This document shows, piece after piece, positions 49,620 to 60,018 of a stretch of DNA of 64,000 nt; within the stretch, counting starts at the first letter, position 1; the number at the start of each line of letters is the position of its first letter. The position numbers and the translations under genes are program-made. The DNA comes from Ornithinimicrobium sp. F0845 (GTDB lineage Bacteria; Actinomycetota; Actinomycetes; Actinomycetales; Dermatophilaceae). Location of the stretch: NCBI RefSeq assembly GCF_023015765.1, contig NZ_JALKAL010000002.1:1-64000 (forward strand). The letters run 5' to 3'. Below the pieces are notes generated by a model that was given only the letters and a program-made list of their open reading frames with translations, was not told where the DNA came from and ran no database searches.

Positions 49620-52600
49620 GCGGCCTCGGTGCGGCCGGTCGCGCCGAGCTTGGCCAGGATGTTGCTCACGTGGACGCTGACGGTCTTGGTGCTGATGAAC
49701 AGCTGCTTGCCGATCTGCCCGTTGGTCCGGCCCTGGGCTACCAGAGTGAGCACCTCCCGCTCGCGGGGCGTCAGGTCCGGCTCGCCGGCGACGGTCTCGG
49801 CGGGGGCGGCCGCGGACGGGTCGAGCTGCGAGAGCTCGGCCAGCAGCGGCAGGGCACCCAGATCCGTGGCTGTGCCGCGGGCGAGGGCGACCATCTCGTG
49901 GGCGGCCGCGGTGTCGCGCTGCGCACGCAGGACCGCCGCCAACCGAGCCCGTGAGCGGGCAATCTCGAACTCGTGGCCCAGAACGACGAAGGAGTCGATC
50001 GCCCGCTCCCACGCCGCCCGCAGCTCCCCTTCGTCAGGGGCGTCGATCCCGGTGAGCCAGCGCAGCCGGAGGAGCTCGGCCTGCACCCGGTGGTGCCAGG
50101 CCTGTCCCTCCGGACCCATCGGGCGCTGGGCATCCGCGCGCGAGGCCACCGTCTCGTCGGCGTCCGCACGGATCCGGTCGGCCCGCGCCACCAGTGCCTC
50201 CCGATCAGCCTGGGGCACCGAGGCGATGTTGGTGCCCATCTGCCCCAGCAGCAGGCCGGCCAGTCGCACCTGGCCGAAGAAGCGCGGCACGTTCCAGAGC
50301 GCACTGACGATGGACACGACCTCGTCGTAGACCTCGGCCGCGCGGTCCAGCTGGCCATCGTCACCATAGGCGTCGATCCCCGCACCGGCGGCCATGATGG
50401 CCACGAACCCCTCCTCAGACCACGAGGTGCGGGAGTGCTCGACGAGGTTGATGGTCGCCGGGTCCCCCCGGCCCGCAGCGACCATCAACCGCAGGGCGGC
50501 GAGCACCAGGCGGTGGGCCGGTGGCACCGTCTGCCCCTTGGTGCTGGCGGTGCGCTCGGCGCCCACCCAGTCGCCCAGCATGTAGGCCGTGATGCCGGCC
50601 AGCACCCGGGCGTCGAACCCGTAGGGCGCCCAGGCACGGCTTGTGCTCCGGGCCAGCGCGGTGGCCTCCTCGTAGGCGGCTCGGGCTGCGGTGACGTTGC
50701 CGACCTCCAGCTGCGCACCGCCGAGCTGGTGCAGCCCCCGCAGCAGCGCCGCGGGCTCGCCGCCCTCGCGGGCCTGCGCCACGATCTCGGTGAGCGCCTC
50801 GACCGAGGCCTCCGGGTCGCCGAGGAACTCCTGCAACCTGGCCAGGGTGGTCGCCGCGTCTACGGCGGTGCCCGGCAGGTTGAGCTCGTCGGCCAGGTCG
50901 AGGGCAGCCTGCGCGAACCGGACCGCGTCCGCGAACCGGTCCTTGCCGATGTGCGATCGTGCGTGCTGGGCCAACGCCGTGGCCCGGATCGCCCGGGTCT
51001 CGGGCCCGACGAGGTCGAGAGCCTCGGTGGTGGCGGCCACCGCGGTCTCAGGATCCTCCTCGCTCATCATCGCCGCGCGCGCGAAGCCGAGCAGCAGGGC
51101 GACGCGGTCGTCCCCACCGGCGGGTGCGTCAGCCCGTGCCAGGGCGGAGCGCAGGAGCGCCGTAGAGCGCTCGGTGTGACCCGACTCCAGCAGGGCCTCG
51201 CCGGTGCGCACGGTCAGGTGCACCCGGTCGACGTCGACCTGTGCGGCGACGGCCGGGTCCTCAAGCAGCTGCAGCGCCAGCTCGTAGTGCTCAGCCGCCT
51301 CGTCCGGCCCACCGACCTGCATCGCGTCGTCCCCCGCCTCGATGCTGGCGGTGACGGCGGTCGCCAGGTCGTGCGCCGCCCGGGCATGACGAGCCAGCTC
51401 GGCCGAGGAGCCGAGACCGTTGCCCGACCTGAGGGCAGCCACGTAGGCCCGGTGCAGGCGGCTGCGCTCCCCCGGCAGGAGGTCGTCATAGACGGCCTCG
51501 GCCAGCAGGGCGTGCCGGAATGCGTAGTGCGACCCGTCCGGCACCAGGACGTTCGCCTCGACCGCGGCCCGCAGTGCGGCGTCAAGCTCGCTGTCGGTCT
51601 GGTCGACGACGGCGGCCAGCAGGTCGTGGCCGACCCGGCGGCCGGCGACCGCTGCCGCTCGCACCATCGTCTGGGCCGCGTCGTCGAGCCGGTCGAGCCG
51701 CAGCAGCAGGAGATCGGCCAGATCGGCCGGCAAGGTTTCACGGTCCAGCTCGCTGGCGTCGAGCAGTTCCTCGGCGAAGAAGGCGTTGCCCTCGGCGCGT
51801 CGCACGATCTCACGCACCCGCTCCTCGGGCAGGTCCGTGCCCGTGGTCAGCGCCTCGTGCACGGACCTCACCAACCGGCGCACGTCGGCATCAGCGAGCG
51901 CATCCAGGTGGAGGCGCTCCACCCCCGGGATGCGTCCCCACTCGGTGACGGCACCGCGCAGCGGGTGTCGCCGGTGCAGGTCATCGCTGCGATAGGACAC
52001 GACCACGCTCACCGGACTGCGGAACCCACGTCCGAACAGGAAGGAGATCATGTCGCGGGTCGAGCGGTCCGCCCAGTGCGCGTCCTCGACGACCACGAGT
52101 AGCGGAGCGTCGTCCCCGAGCTCCTCCAGCGTGCCGTGGACCGCCTCGAAGAGCTCTCCGCGCGCCATCCCCTCGTCCGGCTCGTCCCCGACCGGGCCCA
52201 TGCCGCGCCCGGCCAGCCCTGGACCGCCCCCGACCGGCACCGCACCCCCGGCCGACCCCGCGCCGCCCCCGGCGGCCGAGCCGCCCCGTTCCCCCGGCAT
52301 ACTGCCGCTGCGCATGCGCCGGCCCGGCTGCAACCGGTTGATGGCCGGTCGTGACTCGGCCAGCACCGCGGAGCGCTCCGGGGCCGCGCTGGCCAGGCGC
52401 CCGAAGAGCTCGGTGAACGGCAGGTAGGGCAGGGAGCTGTCGCCGAAGTCCAGGCAGTGCCCCACGAGGACCGTCCACCCCGCCCGCTCCGCCCGCGCCC
52501 CCAGCTCGGAGAGCAGTCGCGTCTTGCCGACCCCGGCGTCCCCGCCGAGCACGACAGCAGCCGACACCGGGTCGCTCCCGATGCCGGCTGCCGCCGTCAG

Positions 52601-52669
52601 GTGGTCGATCTCGCGCGCTCGTCCGACGAGCGGGGTCTGCGTACGTGGGGTGGACACGTCCTCCATCAT
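49589..52669 (-). CDS. LuxR-family regulator with AAA ATPase domain (LAL type)
   Basis: A 1026-residue regulator. The N-terminal AAA_16 ATPase has Walker A GGDAGVGKTR and Walker B LLVVVEDAHWAD. A Gly-rich insertion lies between them (about 120-170). The middle 500 residues are TPR-like helices. The C-terminal LuxR helix-turn-helix (about 955-1020) reads LTPREREVLTLVAQGRTNGQIGKQLFISTKTVSVHVSNILAKLG. LAL regulators respond to small molecules through the ATPase; the ligand and targets are unknown. It is the largest gene in the window and lies between the exporter operon and the small protein at 52685. The duplicated 3' end is noted separately. Confidence 0.93.
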   Translation of the reverse strand: MMEDVSTPRTQTPLVGRAREIDHLTAAAGIGSDPVSAAVVLGGDAGVGKTRLLSELGARAERAGWTVLVGHCLDFGDSSLPYLPFTELFGRLASAAPERSAVLAESRPAINRLQPGRRMRSGSMPGERGGSAAGGGAGSAGGAVPVGGGPGLAGRGMGPVGDEPDEGMARGELFEAVHGTLEELGDDAPLLVVVEDAHWADRSTRDMISFLFGRGFRSPVSVVVSYRSDDLHRRHPLRGAVTEWGRIPGVERLHLDALADADVRRLVRSVHEALTTGTDLPEERVREIVRRAEGNAFFAEELLDASELDRETLPADLADLLLLRLDRLDDAAQTMVRAAAVAGRRVGHDLLAAVVDQTDSELDAALRAAVEANVLVPDGSHYAFRHALLAEAVYDDLLPGERSRLHRAYVAALRSGNGLGSSAELARHARAAHDLATAVTASIEAGDDAMQVGGPDEAAEHYELALQLLEDPAVAAQVDVDRVHLTVRTGEALLESGHTERSTALLRSALARADAPAGGDDRVALLLGFARAAMMSEEDPETAVAATTEALDLVGPETRAIRATALAQHARSHIGKDRFADAVRFAQAALDLADELNLPGTAVDAATTLARLQEFLGDPEASVEALTEIVAQAREGGEPAALLRGLHQLGGAQLEVGNVTAARAAYEEATALARSTSRAWAPYGFDARVLAGITAYMLGDWVGAERTASTKGQTVPPAHRLVLAALRLMVAAGRGDPATINLVEHSRTSWSEEGFVAIMAAGAGIDAYGDDGQLDRAAEVYDEVVSIVSALWNVPRFFGQVRLAGLLLGQMGTNIASVPQADREALVARADRIRADADETVASRADAQRPMGPEGQAWHHRVQAELLRLRWLTGIDAPDEGELRAAWERAIDSFVVLGHEFEIARSRARLAAVLRAQRDTAAAHEMVALARGTATDLGALPLLAELSQLDPSAAAPAETVAGEPDLTPREREVLTLVAQGRTNGQIGKQLFISTKTVSVHVSNILAKLGATGRTEAAALARARGLL

Positions 52670-52684
52670 CGCTGGCCCCGGGGG

Positions 52685-52834
52685 TCAGCGCGCGATCGCC
52701 ACGCGTGTGCTGCCCGGCGTGGTGGGCCGGACGACCTTGTGGCGCGGCCGCGCGGGCCGGCCCCAGGCACGCCGCAGCTCCTCGCGGCGGTACTCGATCT
52801 CGCTGCTCAGGTAGGGCGAGTGGGTGGTAAACAT
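52685..52834 (-). CDS. Small conserved-type protein, 49 residues
   Basis: An ATG at 52834 preceded by a Shine-Dalgarno (GGAG, 7 nt away) opens a 49-codon frame ending at TGA 52685. It begins MFTTHSPYLSSEIEYRREEL and ends in a basic, Pro-rich stretch. The motif SPYL..EIEYRREELRR is one I associate with tiny actinobacterial proteins of unknown function. There is no signal peptide or membrane helix. It lies 15 nt upstream of the LuxR gene start in the same direction, so the two may be co-expressed. Confidence 0.65.
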   Translation of the reverse strand: MFTTHSPYLSSEIEYRREELRRAWGRPARPRHKVVRPTTPGSTRVAIAR

Positions 52835-52892
52835 GGTGTTGCTCCGATCTGGTCAGGGGTCCAGGTGAACCCGATGTATCCAGAGTCGGTTG

Positions 52893-52983
52893 CTGAGGTA
52901 GGCCAGCACATCGGAGGAACTCCGTATCTCCACCGGCGCCACTACCTCAGACGGGGTGTTCGTGCAGGTCCCGGCTACCTCAG
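52893..52983. repeat. Three 9-bp CTGAGGTAG/CTACCTCAG sites
   Basis: CTGAGGTAG at 52893-52901 and CTACCTCAG at 52942-52950 and 52975-52983 form inverted and direct repeats in the 156-nt gap between trmB and the 49-residue gene. Spacing of about 41 and 24 nt is compatible with regulator sites, but no regulator is indicated. Confidence 0.5.
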
Positions 52984-52990
52984 AGGGCCC

Positions 52991-53739
52991 TCAGAGGCGC
53001 CGATAGGCCAGATCGGTGATGCTCCGCCCGACGGCGGCCCCCTTGCGCTCGAACCGGGTGACCGGTCGCAGCGGTGCGCGCTCGGTGGAGACCAGCTCAA
53101 AGCCCTCGTGAGCGTCGAGCACCTTCCGCATGTGGGTGGCGTAGCCGTCGATGTCGGTCGCCAGCCGCCACAGCCCGCCGACCCGGAGCACGCGGCGCAC
53201 CGTGTCGGCGAACTCGGGGCCGACGATCCGGCGGTGCTGCTGCTTGCGCTTGGGCCACGGGTCCGGGAAGTAGGTCCAGACCTCCTCGACCGAGCCCGGC
53301 ATCAGCATGGTGGCCAGCGCGACCTCGGCGTCCGCCTCGACGAACCGGACGTTGGGCAGCGGATCCTCGATCATCCGGGACAGGCACTGGCCGATCCCGG
53401 GGCGCCACACCTCCAGCGCCAGGAAGTCGGTGTCCGGCCGTGCCCTCGCCCCCGCGATCAGCGCGTCGCCGGACCCGGGGCCGACCTCGACGACCAGCGG
53501 CGCCACCCGCCCGAAGGCGACGGCGGGGTCCAGGCAGTATGCCGGGGCAACAGTCGTCGAACCCCCCTCCCGGGGGACGTCGATCACGTAGCGCGGGGCG
53601 AGCTGGTCGTAGGCCTGCTGGTGCCGCGGGGGCATCCGCCCGCCGCGGCGGGTGAACGACCGGGTCCGGGACAGGTAGCCGGCGGGGGCGCCGCCCTCGG
53701 GTCCAGACGCCTCCCGGTCCGACCCGTCGGTCACTGCGC

Positions 53740-53743
<4 letters not shown>
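52991..53743 (-). CDS. trmB: tRNA (guanine(46)-N7)-methyltransferase
   Basis: A 250-residue AdoMet-dependent methyltransferase. The motif I region [13 protein letters not shown], the [20 protein letters not shown] signature of TrmB and the C-terminal [14 protein letters not shown] are intact. It makes m7G46 in tRNA. A 30-residue polar N-terminal extension precedes the [12 protein letters not shown]-type start of the domain. The GTG at 53743 overlaps the lepA stop, coupling the two. Confidence 0.94.
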
Positions 53744-55611
<1,868 letters not shown>

Positions 55612-55727
55612 GCTGGGAGAACCTCGGGGTCGTCGGGACAGTTGTCCTAGTCTCCCACGCTCGGGCACAGACCTTGGACTCCCGCAGGGCTGGCGGGCCT
55701 CCCGCGTGGTGTGGGACCTTCGTGGTC

Positions 55728-56711
55728 ATGGGCGCGGCGTTGGAGTTGTGTCGGCGGTTCTACGGCGAGGTGGTGCGTGCACGGGTCGACGTGCCGCACA
55801 GTGCCGGTCTGCTGGGGCGGGGCTCGGAGGTGCTCGGTTATGACGACGCGATGTCCGCAGACCACAACTGTGAGGCGCGCGTGCTGGTGTTCGTGCCGCC
55901 GGGTGTGACGCTCGAGCCGGTCGTTCCAGACCGGTTCGAGGGACGGCCGACCCTGGTCGAGGTGCACACCATCGCGGAGTTCTTCGGCTCGCGGCTCGGG
56001 TTCGACCCTGAGGCGGAGCTCACGGTCGCGGACTGGCTCACCTTCCCGGAGGCCGGACTGCTGATGATGACCGCGGGCGACGTCTTCCACGACGACCTCG
56101 GACTGGTGGACGTCCGCGCGAGGTTGGCGTACTACCCCGACGACGTCTGGCGCTACCTGATGATCGCGGCCTGGTGGCGCGTGCACCCGGAGATGAACCT
56201 CGCCGGGCGGGCCGGCTACGTCGGGGACGAACTCGGCTCGTCGGTGATCGGCGCGCAGCTGGTGCAGGACCTGATGCAGCTGTGCTTCCTGATCGAGCGA
56301 CGGTATGCGCCCTACTCCAAGTGGCTCGGGACGGCGTTCCACCAGCTGCCCTGCGGGCCGGCCCTGACCCCGTTGTTCGAGGAGGTCCTGGCCGCGTCGA
56401 CCTGGCAGCAGCGCGAGGTGAAGCTGATCGAGGCCTACCGTGCCGTGGGAGAGCTGCACAACCAGCGGCGGATCACGGCGCACGTCGAGCTCGAGGTGGA
56501 GCAGCTGTGGGGCCGTCCGTTCCGGGTCCTCTGGGGAGACTTCCCCGGGGCGCTCGCCGCGACGATCCAGGACCCCGAGGTCCGGCGGATCGTGGACCGC
56601 TGGCCGGTCGGCGGGGTCGACCGGGTCCGCGACGTGCTGCATCGTGCGTCCGACCGGCGACTCCTGGTGCAGCTGCTTGACCTCCGGCTGGGCAAGGACG
56701 CCGCGAACTAG
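55728..56711 (+). CDS. DUF4037 (nucleotidyltransferase-like) protein
   Basis: A 327-residue protein. The N-terminal 100 residues resemble a minimal nucleotidyltransferase core: AGLLGRGSEVLGYDD with the Gly-Ser motif, then SADHNCEARVLVFV with a spaced acidic pair. The DUF4037 helical domain follows, with RRYAPYSKWLGTAFHQLP. By fold it could be adenylyl- or uridylyl-transferring, but no substrate is known. The ATG at 55728 is the only suitable start in the frame before the domain. Its TAG stop is part of the -10 box of the PemK-like gene. Confidence 0.8.
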   Translation: MGAALELCRRFYGEVVRARVDVPHSAGLLGRGSEVLGYDDAMSADHNCEARVLVFVPPGVTLEPVVPDRFEGRPTLVEVHTIAEFFGSRLGFDPEAELTVADWLTFPEAGLLMMTAGDVFHDDLGLVDVRARLAYYPDDVWRYLMIAAWWRVHPEMNLAGRAGYVGDELGSSVIGAQLVQDLMQLCFLIERRYAPYSKWLGTAFHQLPCGPALTPLFEEVLAASTWQQREVKLIEAYRAVGELHNQRRITAHVELEVEQLWGRPFRVLWGDFPGALAATIQDPEVRRIVDRWPVGGVDRVRDVLHRASDRRLLVQLLDLRLGKDAAN

Positions 56712-56714
56712 GGT
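56709..56714 (+). promoter_or_regulatory. -10 box of the PemK-like gene, overlapping the upstream stop codon
   Basis: TAGGGT contains the TAG stop of the DUF4037 gene and ends 6 nt before the ATG at 56721. The toxin-like gene therefore appears to have its own leaderless transcript. Confidence 0.45.
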
Positions 56715-56720
56715 GGGCGC

Positions 56721-57239
56721 ATGCCGTCGATGCAGCGCTTCCTGGAGTCCGTGCTCAAGACCCTCCGCTCGGCCACCAGGACCGCGCAGCGGCGCACCAC
56801 CGGGCGGACGCAGCAGTCGTCGCGGACAGGTGGGGATCGCTATGCCGGCGACTTCGAGGGGACTCCGCGGATCAGCTACGAGCCCGTGCAGGACGACCTG
56901 CCCGACCCGGGTGAGATCGTGTGGGCGTGGGTGCCCTACGAGGAGGACCACTCCCAGGGCAAGGACCGACCGGTCCTGGTGATCGGACGTGACGGCGACC
57001 TGCTGCTCGCGCTGCAGCTCAGCAGCCAGGACCACGACAAGGACGCCGCGGACGAGGCGCGGTGGGGGCGCTACTGGGTGGACGTCGGGGCGGGCGCGTG
57101 GGACCGGGAGCGGCGCCCCAGCGAGGCGCGCGTCGACCGCATCCTGCGGATCGACCCGGCGGCGGTGCGCCGCATCGGCGCCGTGCTGGACCGCGAGCGC
57201 TTCGATGAGGTGGCCGCGGGCGTGCGCCAGCACACCTGA
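56721..57239 (+). CDS. PemK/MazF-like protein, orphan
   Basis: A 172-residue protein. After a basic N-terminal region of about 60 residues there is a PemK-like core: PDPGEIVWAWVPYEEDHSQGKDRPVLVIG, whose Pro-Gly-Glu-Ile-Val-Trp and Lys-x-Arg-Pro match the toxin fold, and then a short beta-rich end. No antitoxin gene is adjacent on either side. It may be a solitary member of the actinobacterial PemK-like family with a non-toxin role. The long basic extension is atypical for classical toxins (about 110 residues). Confidence 0.78.
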   Translation: MPSMQRFLESVLKTLRSATRTAQRRTTGRTQQSSRTGGDRYAGDFEGTPRISYEPVQDDLPDPGEIVWAWVPYEEDHSQGKDRPVLVIGRDGDLLLALQLSSQDHDKDAADEARWGRYWVDVGAGAWDRERRPSEARVDRILRIDPAAVRRIGAVLDRERFDEVAAGVRQHT

Positions 57240-57257
57240 GGCACACGACTGCGGGAG

Positions 57258-57953
57258 GTGAGTGGACTGGTCCTGAACCGGCGCACCAGCCTTGTCCCGG
57301 GTCTTGGCTCGGCCATCGTGTGCATGCTCTGGTTGCCGGCATGCACGGCCGTTTCATCCCCCGGCGATGCCGCGCCGACGGTTGCTGCGGAGTCAGTCGG
57401 CGCGACGGCCGCCGCTCAGGACACGGTCGTCTGGCAGGACGAACTGGATCGTCTGGCGGACCGCCTGGGTTTGGATCGTGCCTATCCCGTATCCGTGGTC
57501 CGAGAGGTCACTCCGGCCGAGAGTCGGGAGGCGCTGCTGGCGTGCCTCGGCGAGCGTGGCTGGGTTGCGGACGCAACCGGGGGCATATCGATCGCCCCTG
57601 GTCAGGAGGACTCGTATGCGACCGCGACCTACGAGTGCACAGCGGCCTATCCGGTCCAGGAGCGCTATCTCCGACCGTTGGCGCCGCAGGCCTGGGTCCT
57701 GATCTACGACCACTTCACCAGTGTGGCGGTTCCATGTCTTGAGGACGAGGGGCTGCCGGTCCCCGGGCTGCCCAGCCGTGAGGTCTTTCTCGCCGACCCA
57801 GAGACTCACTGGGCCGAGGCTGCCCCGCAGCGAGCCAACCTGAACGCTGCCATCGCTGCCACCGGCGACGATCCCGACGAGTTCCTCGCACGGGTCTGCC
57901 CGCTCACTCCTCCGGCAGAGTCGCTGTACCCAGAAGTGCCGGAGCCTGACTGA
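57258..57953 (+). CDS. Putative lipoprotein of unknown function
   Basis: A 231-residue protein with a signal peptide ending in WLPAC (Cys about 29), followed by a Thr/Ala-rich linker. The mature part has several Cys residues (ALLACLGERG, TYECTAAY, AVPCLEDEG, ARVCPLTPP), spaced as if two disulfides form. I recognise no domain. The GTG at 57258 has a Shine-Dalgarno placed too close, so the true start is uncertain by a few codons. It is convergent with the MFS gene. Confidence 0.72.
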   Translation: MSGLVLNRRTSLVPGLGSAIVCMLWLPACTAVSSPGDAAPTVAAESVGATAAAQDTVVWQDELDRLADRLGLDRAYPVSVVREVTPAESREALLACLGERGWVADATGGISIAPGQEDSYATATYECTAAYPVQERYLRPLAPQAWVLIYDHFTSVAVPCLEDEGLPVPGLPSREVFLADPETHWAEAAPQRANLNAAIAATGDDPDEFLARVCPLTPPAESLYPEVPEPD

Positions 57954-58010
57954 CTGCCGTCCGCGGCTCCAGCTGCTCCTGGCACCAATCCGGCAGCAGC
58001 TCCTGCCGTC

Positions 58011-59213
58011 TCACGCCGAGCGCGCCGTCCGTCGCAGCCGGTCGACCCTGCCGGTCCAGTAGCCGACCCACACACTGCCGGCCAACCCGAGCACGCCGGC
58101 GACCAGGCAGGCCGCGGCAAGAGGCACGACGACAAGTAGTCCCGCCAGCCCCACGGGTCCACCCGTGACCCCGAGATCACCGGCGAAGCGCCACGCGCCG
58201 AGGAACTGGGCACGACCCAGCCGCGGCGAGGCGTCCGCCCCGAGCGTCATCACGATCCCCGCGCCGAGCCCGTTGCCCAGCGCCATCAGCAGGGCGACAG
58301 CAGTCACCCCGACGATGCCACCGGTGAGCGGCAGCAGCAGGGTCCCGAGCGCGACGGCCAGCACCACGGGCACCGCCACGAACTGCCGGCCACGATGATC
58401 CATCAACCATCCGGCCGGATAGAAGAGCACCATGTCCAGGGCCGCTGCGATGCCAAAGACCAAGGACGTCTCGGCCGGTGTCATGTGCACGTGCTCGGCC
58501 CACAACGGCAGCAGGGTGGTGCGCACGGCCCGGGAGGCTGAGATGACCACGACCACGCTGCCGAGGGTGACCAGCACCCGACGGTGCTCCTTCATCACCG
58601 ACCACACCGACAGGTGGCCGCTGGCCGCTTGCTCGTGCCGGCTCGCAGCACCCGGGTCCGGCATCACCAGAGCGATGCCGGCCGCGACCACGGCGGCGAG
58701 CGCGGCCAGCCAGAAGACCCCGCGAATCCCCCACTGGTGCACGGCGAGAGCGCCGAGCAGCGGTCCGATGAACAGTCCCACCCGGTGCGATCCTCCAAGC
58801 ATCGACAGCGCCCGCGCCCGGTAGTAGTCGGGCACCACCTCGATCATGAACTGCTGCCTGGCCAGCAGGAAGACGGTAAACATCATGCCGCTGGCCAGGA
58901 CCGCGACACTCAGCCAGAGCACCGAACCGGACAGTCCGGCACCCACCATGGCGACGGCGTCCAGCAGGCCCGCCCCCACGAGCGCCCAGCGCTCACCGAC
59001 CCGCGCGACCAGGGCACCGGCGGGCAGCGAGGCGATCAGCTGGCCGATCCCCAGCAGCGCCACCACGAACGCGGCGGTCCCCAGGTCCGCACCGAGCTCC
59101 CGGGCGCGCAGCGCAAGCATCGGCAGCACGGCGCCGTGCCCGATCGCGCTGACCACCGTCGGCCCGTAGGCCGTCAGGGCCACCTCGCGCAGCCGGAACT
59201 CGGGGGTGCTCAC
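58011..59213 (-). CDS. MFS transporter
   Basis: A 400-residue carrier with 12 hydrophobic helices. A motif A-like segment lies in GALVARVGERWALVGAG, and a central cytoplasmic loop holds PGAASRHEQAASG. The short LDMVLFYPAGWLMDHRGRQFVAVP segment in the second half is the repeat of motif A. It is probably an exporter; the substrate is not predictable. The GTG at 59213 is 36 nt from the divergent 69-residue gene. Confidence 0.9.
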   Translation of the reverse strand: MSTPEFRLREVALTAYGPTVVSAIGHGAVLPMLALRARELGADLGTAAFVVALLGIGQLIASLPAGALVARVGERWALVGAGLLDAVAMVGAGLSGSVLWLSVAVLASGMMFTVFLLARQQFMIEVVPDYYRARALSMLGGSHRVGLFIGPLLGALAVHQWGIRGVFWLAALAAVVAAGIALVMPDPGAASRHEQAASGHLSVWSVMKEHRRVLVTLGSVVVVISASRAVRTTLLPLWAEHVHMTPAETSLVFGIAAALDMVLFYPAGWLMDHRGRQFVAVPVVLAVALGTLLLPLTGGIVGVTAVALLMALGNGLGAGIVMTLGADASPRLGRAQFLGAWRFAGDLGVTGGPVGLAGLLVVVPLAAACLVAGVLGLAGSVWVGYWTGRVDRLRRTARSA

Positions 59214-59249
59214 CGCCGCATCCTGTCACCCGTCTGTCACGATGAGGGC

Positions 59250-59459
59250 ATGGCCACGGACAGGGAGACCCTCGAGCGCTGGGCGGACTTCGGTGGAGTA
59301 TGGCGGGTGCTCGCCGCGGACGACCACGTCGCCACGGTCTCGATGTGCCGGTGCGACGGTGGCGAGGAGGTCCAACGGCTCACCACCCAGGACCCCGAAC
59401 TGGTGGCCTGGCTCACCGAGCACCTCTCGTCGGAGCCCCCTGGCACCGCGCGGGCGTAA
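59250..59459 (+). CDS. Small protein, 69 residues
   Basis: A short acidic protein: METLERW-type start (TDRETLERWADFGGVWRVLAAD), a Cys pair in SMCRCDGGEEV and LVAWLTEHL at the end. There is no membrane segment. I do not know the family, but the sequence has the balanced composition of a real protein. The ATG at 59250 lies 6 nt after a weak -10-like CACGAT. A small hairpin (ACCGCTG/CAGCGGT, 59459-59481) follows the stop, separating it from the sigma factor gene. Confidence 0.7.
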   Translation: MATDRETLERWADFGGVWRVLAADDHVATVSMCRCDGGEEVQRLTTQDPELVAWLTEHLSSEPPGTARA

Positions 59460-59526
59460 CCGCTGGCCAACTCTCAGCGGTGGCGGTGCACCTCACGTTC
59501 TGTCCCCCGTCCGCGTCTACGGTGTG

Positions 59527-60018
59527 ATGAGCATGCAGCAGCCCTTCGAGCACACCGTCACCGAGCACGGCCCCACGGTCCTGCGGGTCGTCCGGGCGGT
59601 CCTCGGGCCCGGCCCAGACGCCGACGACGCGTGGTCCGAGACGTTCCTGGCGGCGCTGCGTGCGTGGCCGGACCTGCCCGCCGACACCAACGTGCAGGCC
59701 TGGCTGGTCCGCGTCGCGCACCGCAAGGCGATCGACGTCACCCGTGGGGCGCGCCGCAGGGCGCAACCCACCGACATACTGCCCGAGCGACCGGCGACGA
59801 CGGGGCTCCCCGAGACGTCCGCGCCGGACCTGTGGGCCGCGGTCGCGGCCCTTCCCGAGCGGCAGCGGCTGTCGCTCGCCTACCACTACCTCGGCGGGCT
59901 GCGGCACACCGAGACGGCGGAGCTGATCGGCGGCTCCCCCGAGGCGGTCAGACGGGCCGCCGCCGACGGCATCCGCGCACTGCGCCGCACCTACACCCCG
60001 GAAGGAGCACCCCGATGA
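59527..60018 (+). CDS. RNA polymerase sigma factor, ECF-like
   Basis: A 163-residue sigma factor. Region 2 (about 8-75) contains DADDAWSETFLAALRAW and LVRVAHRKAIDVTR. Region 4 (about 100-155) reads AVAALPERQRLSLAYHYLGGLRHTETAELIGGSPEAVRRAAADGIRALRR. The ATG at 59527 is used; another at 59533 is equally possible. The stop overlaps the Ogt/MGMT gene (ATGA, with a GAAGGAGC Shine-Dalgarno). A sigma factor coupled to an alkyltransferase suggests damage-responsive expression of the repair gene. No separate anti-sigma gene is present. Confidence 0.88.
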   Translation: MSMQQPFEHTVTEHGPTVLRVVRAVLGPGPDADDAWSETFLAALRAWPDLPADTNVQAWLVRVAHRKAIDVTRGARRRAQPTDILPERPATTGLPETSAPDLWAAVAALPERQRLSLAYHYLGGLRHTETAELIGGSPEAVRRAAADGIRALRRTYTPEGAPR

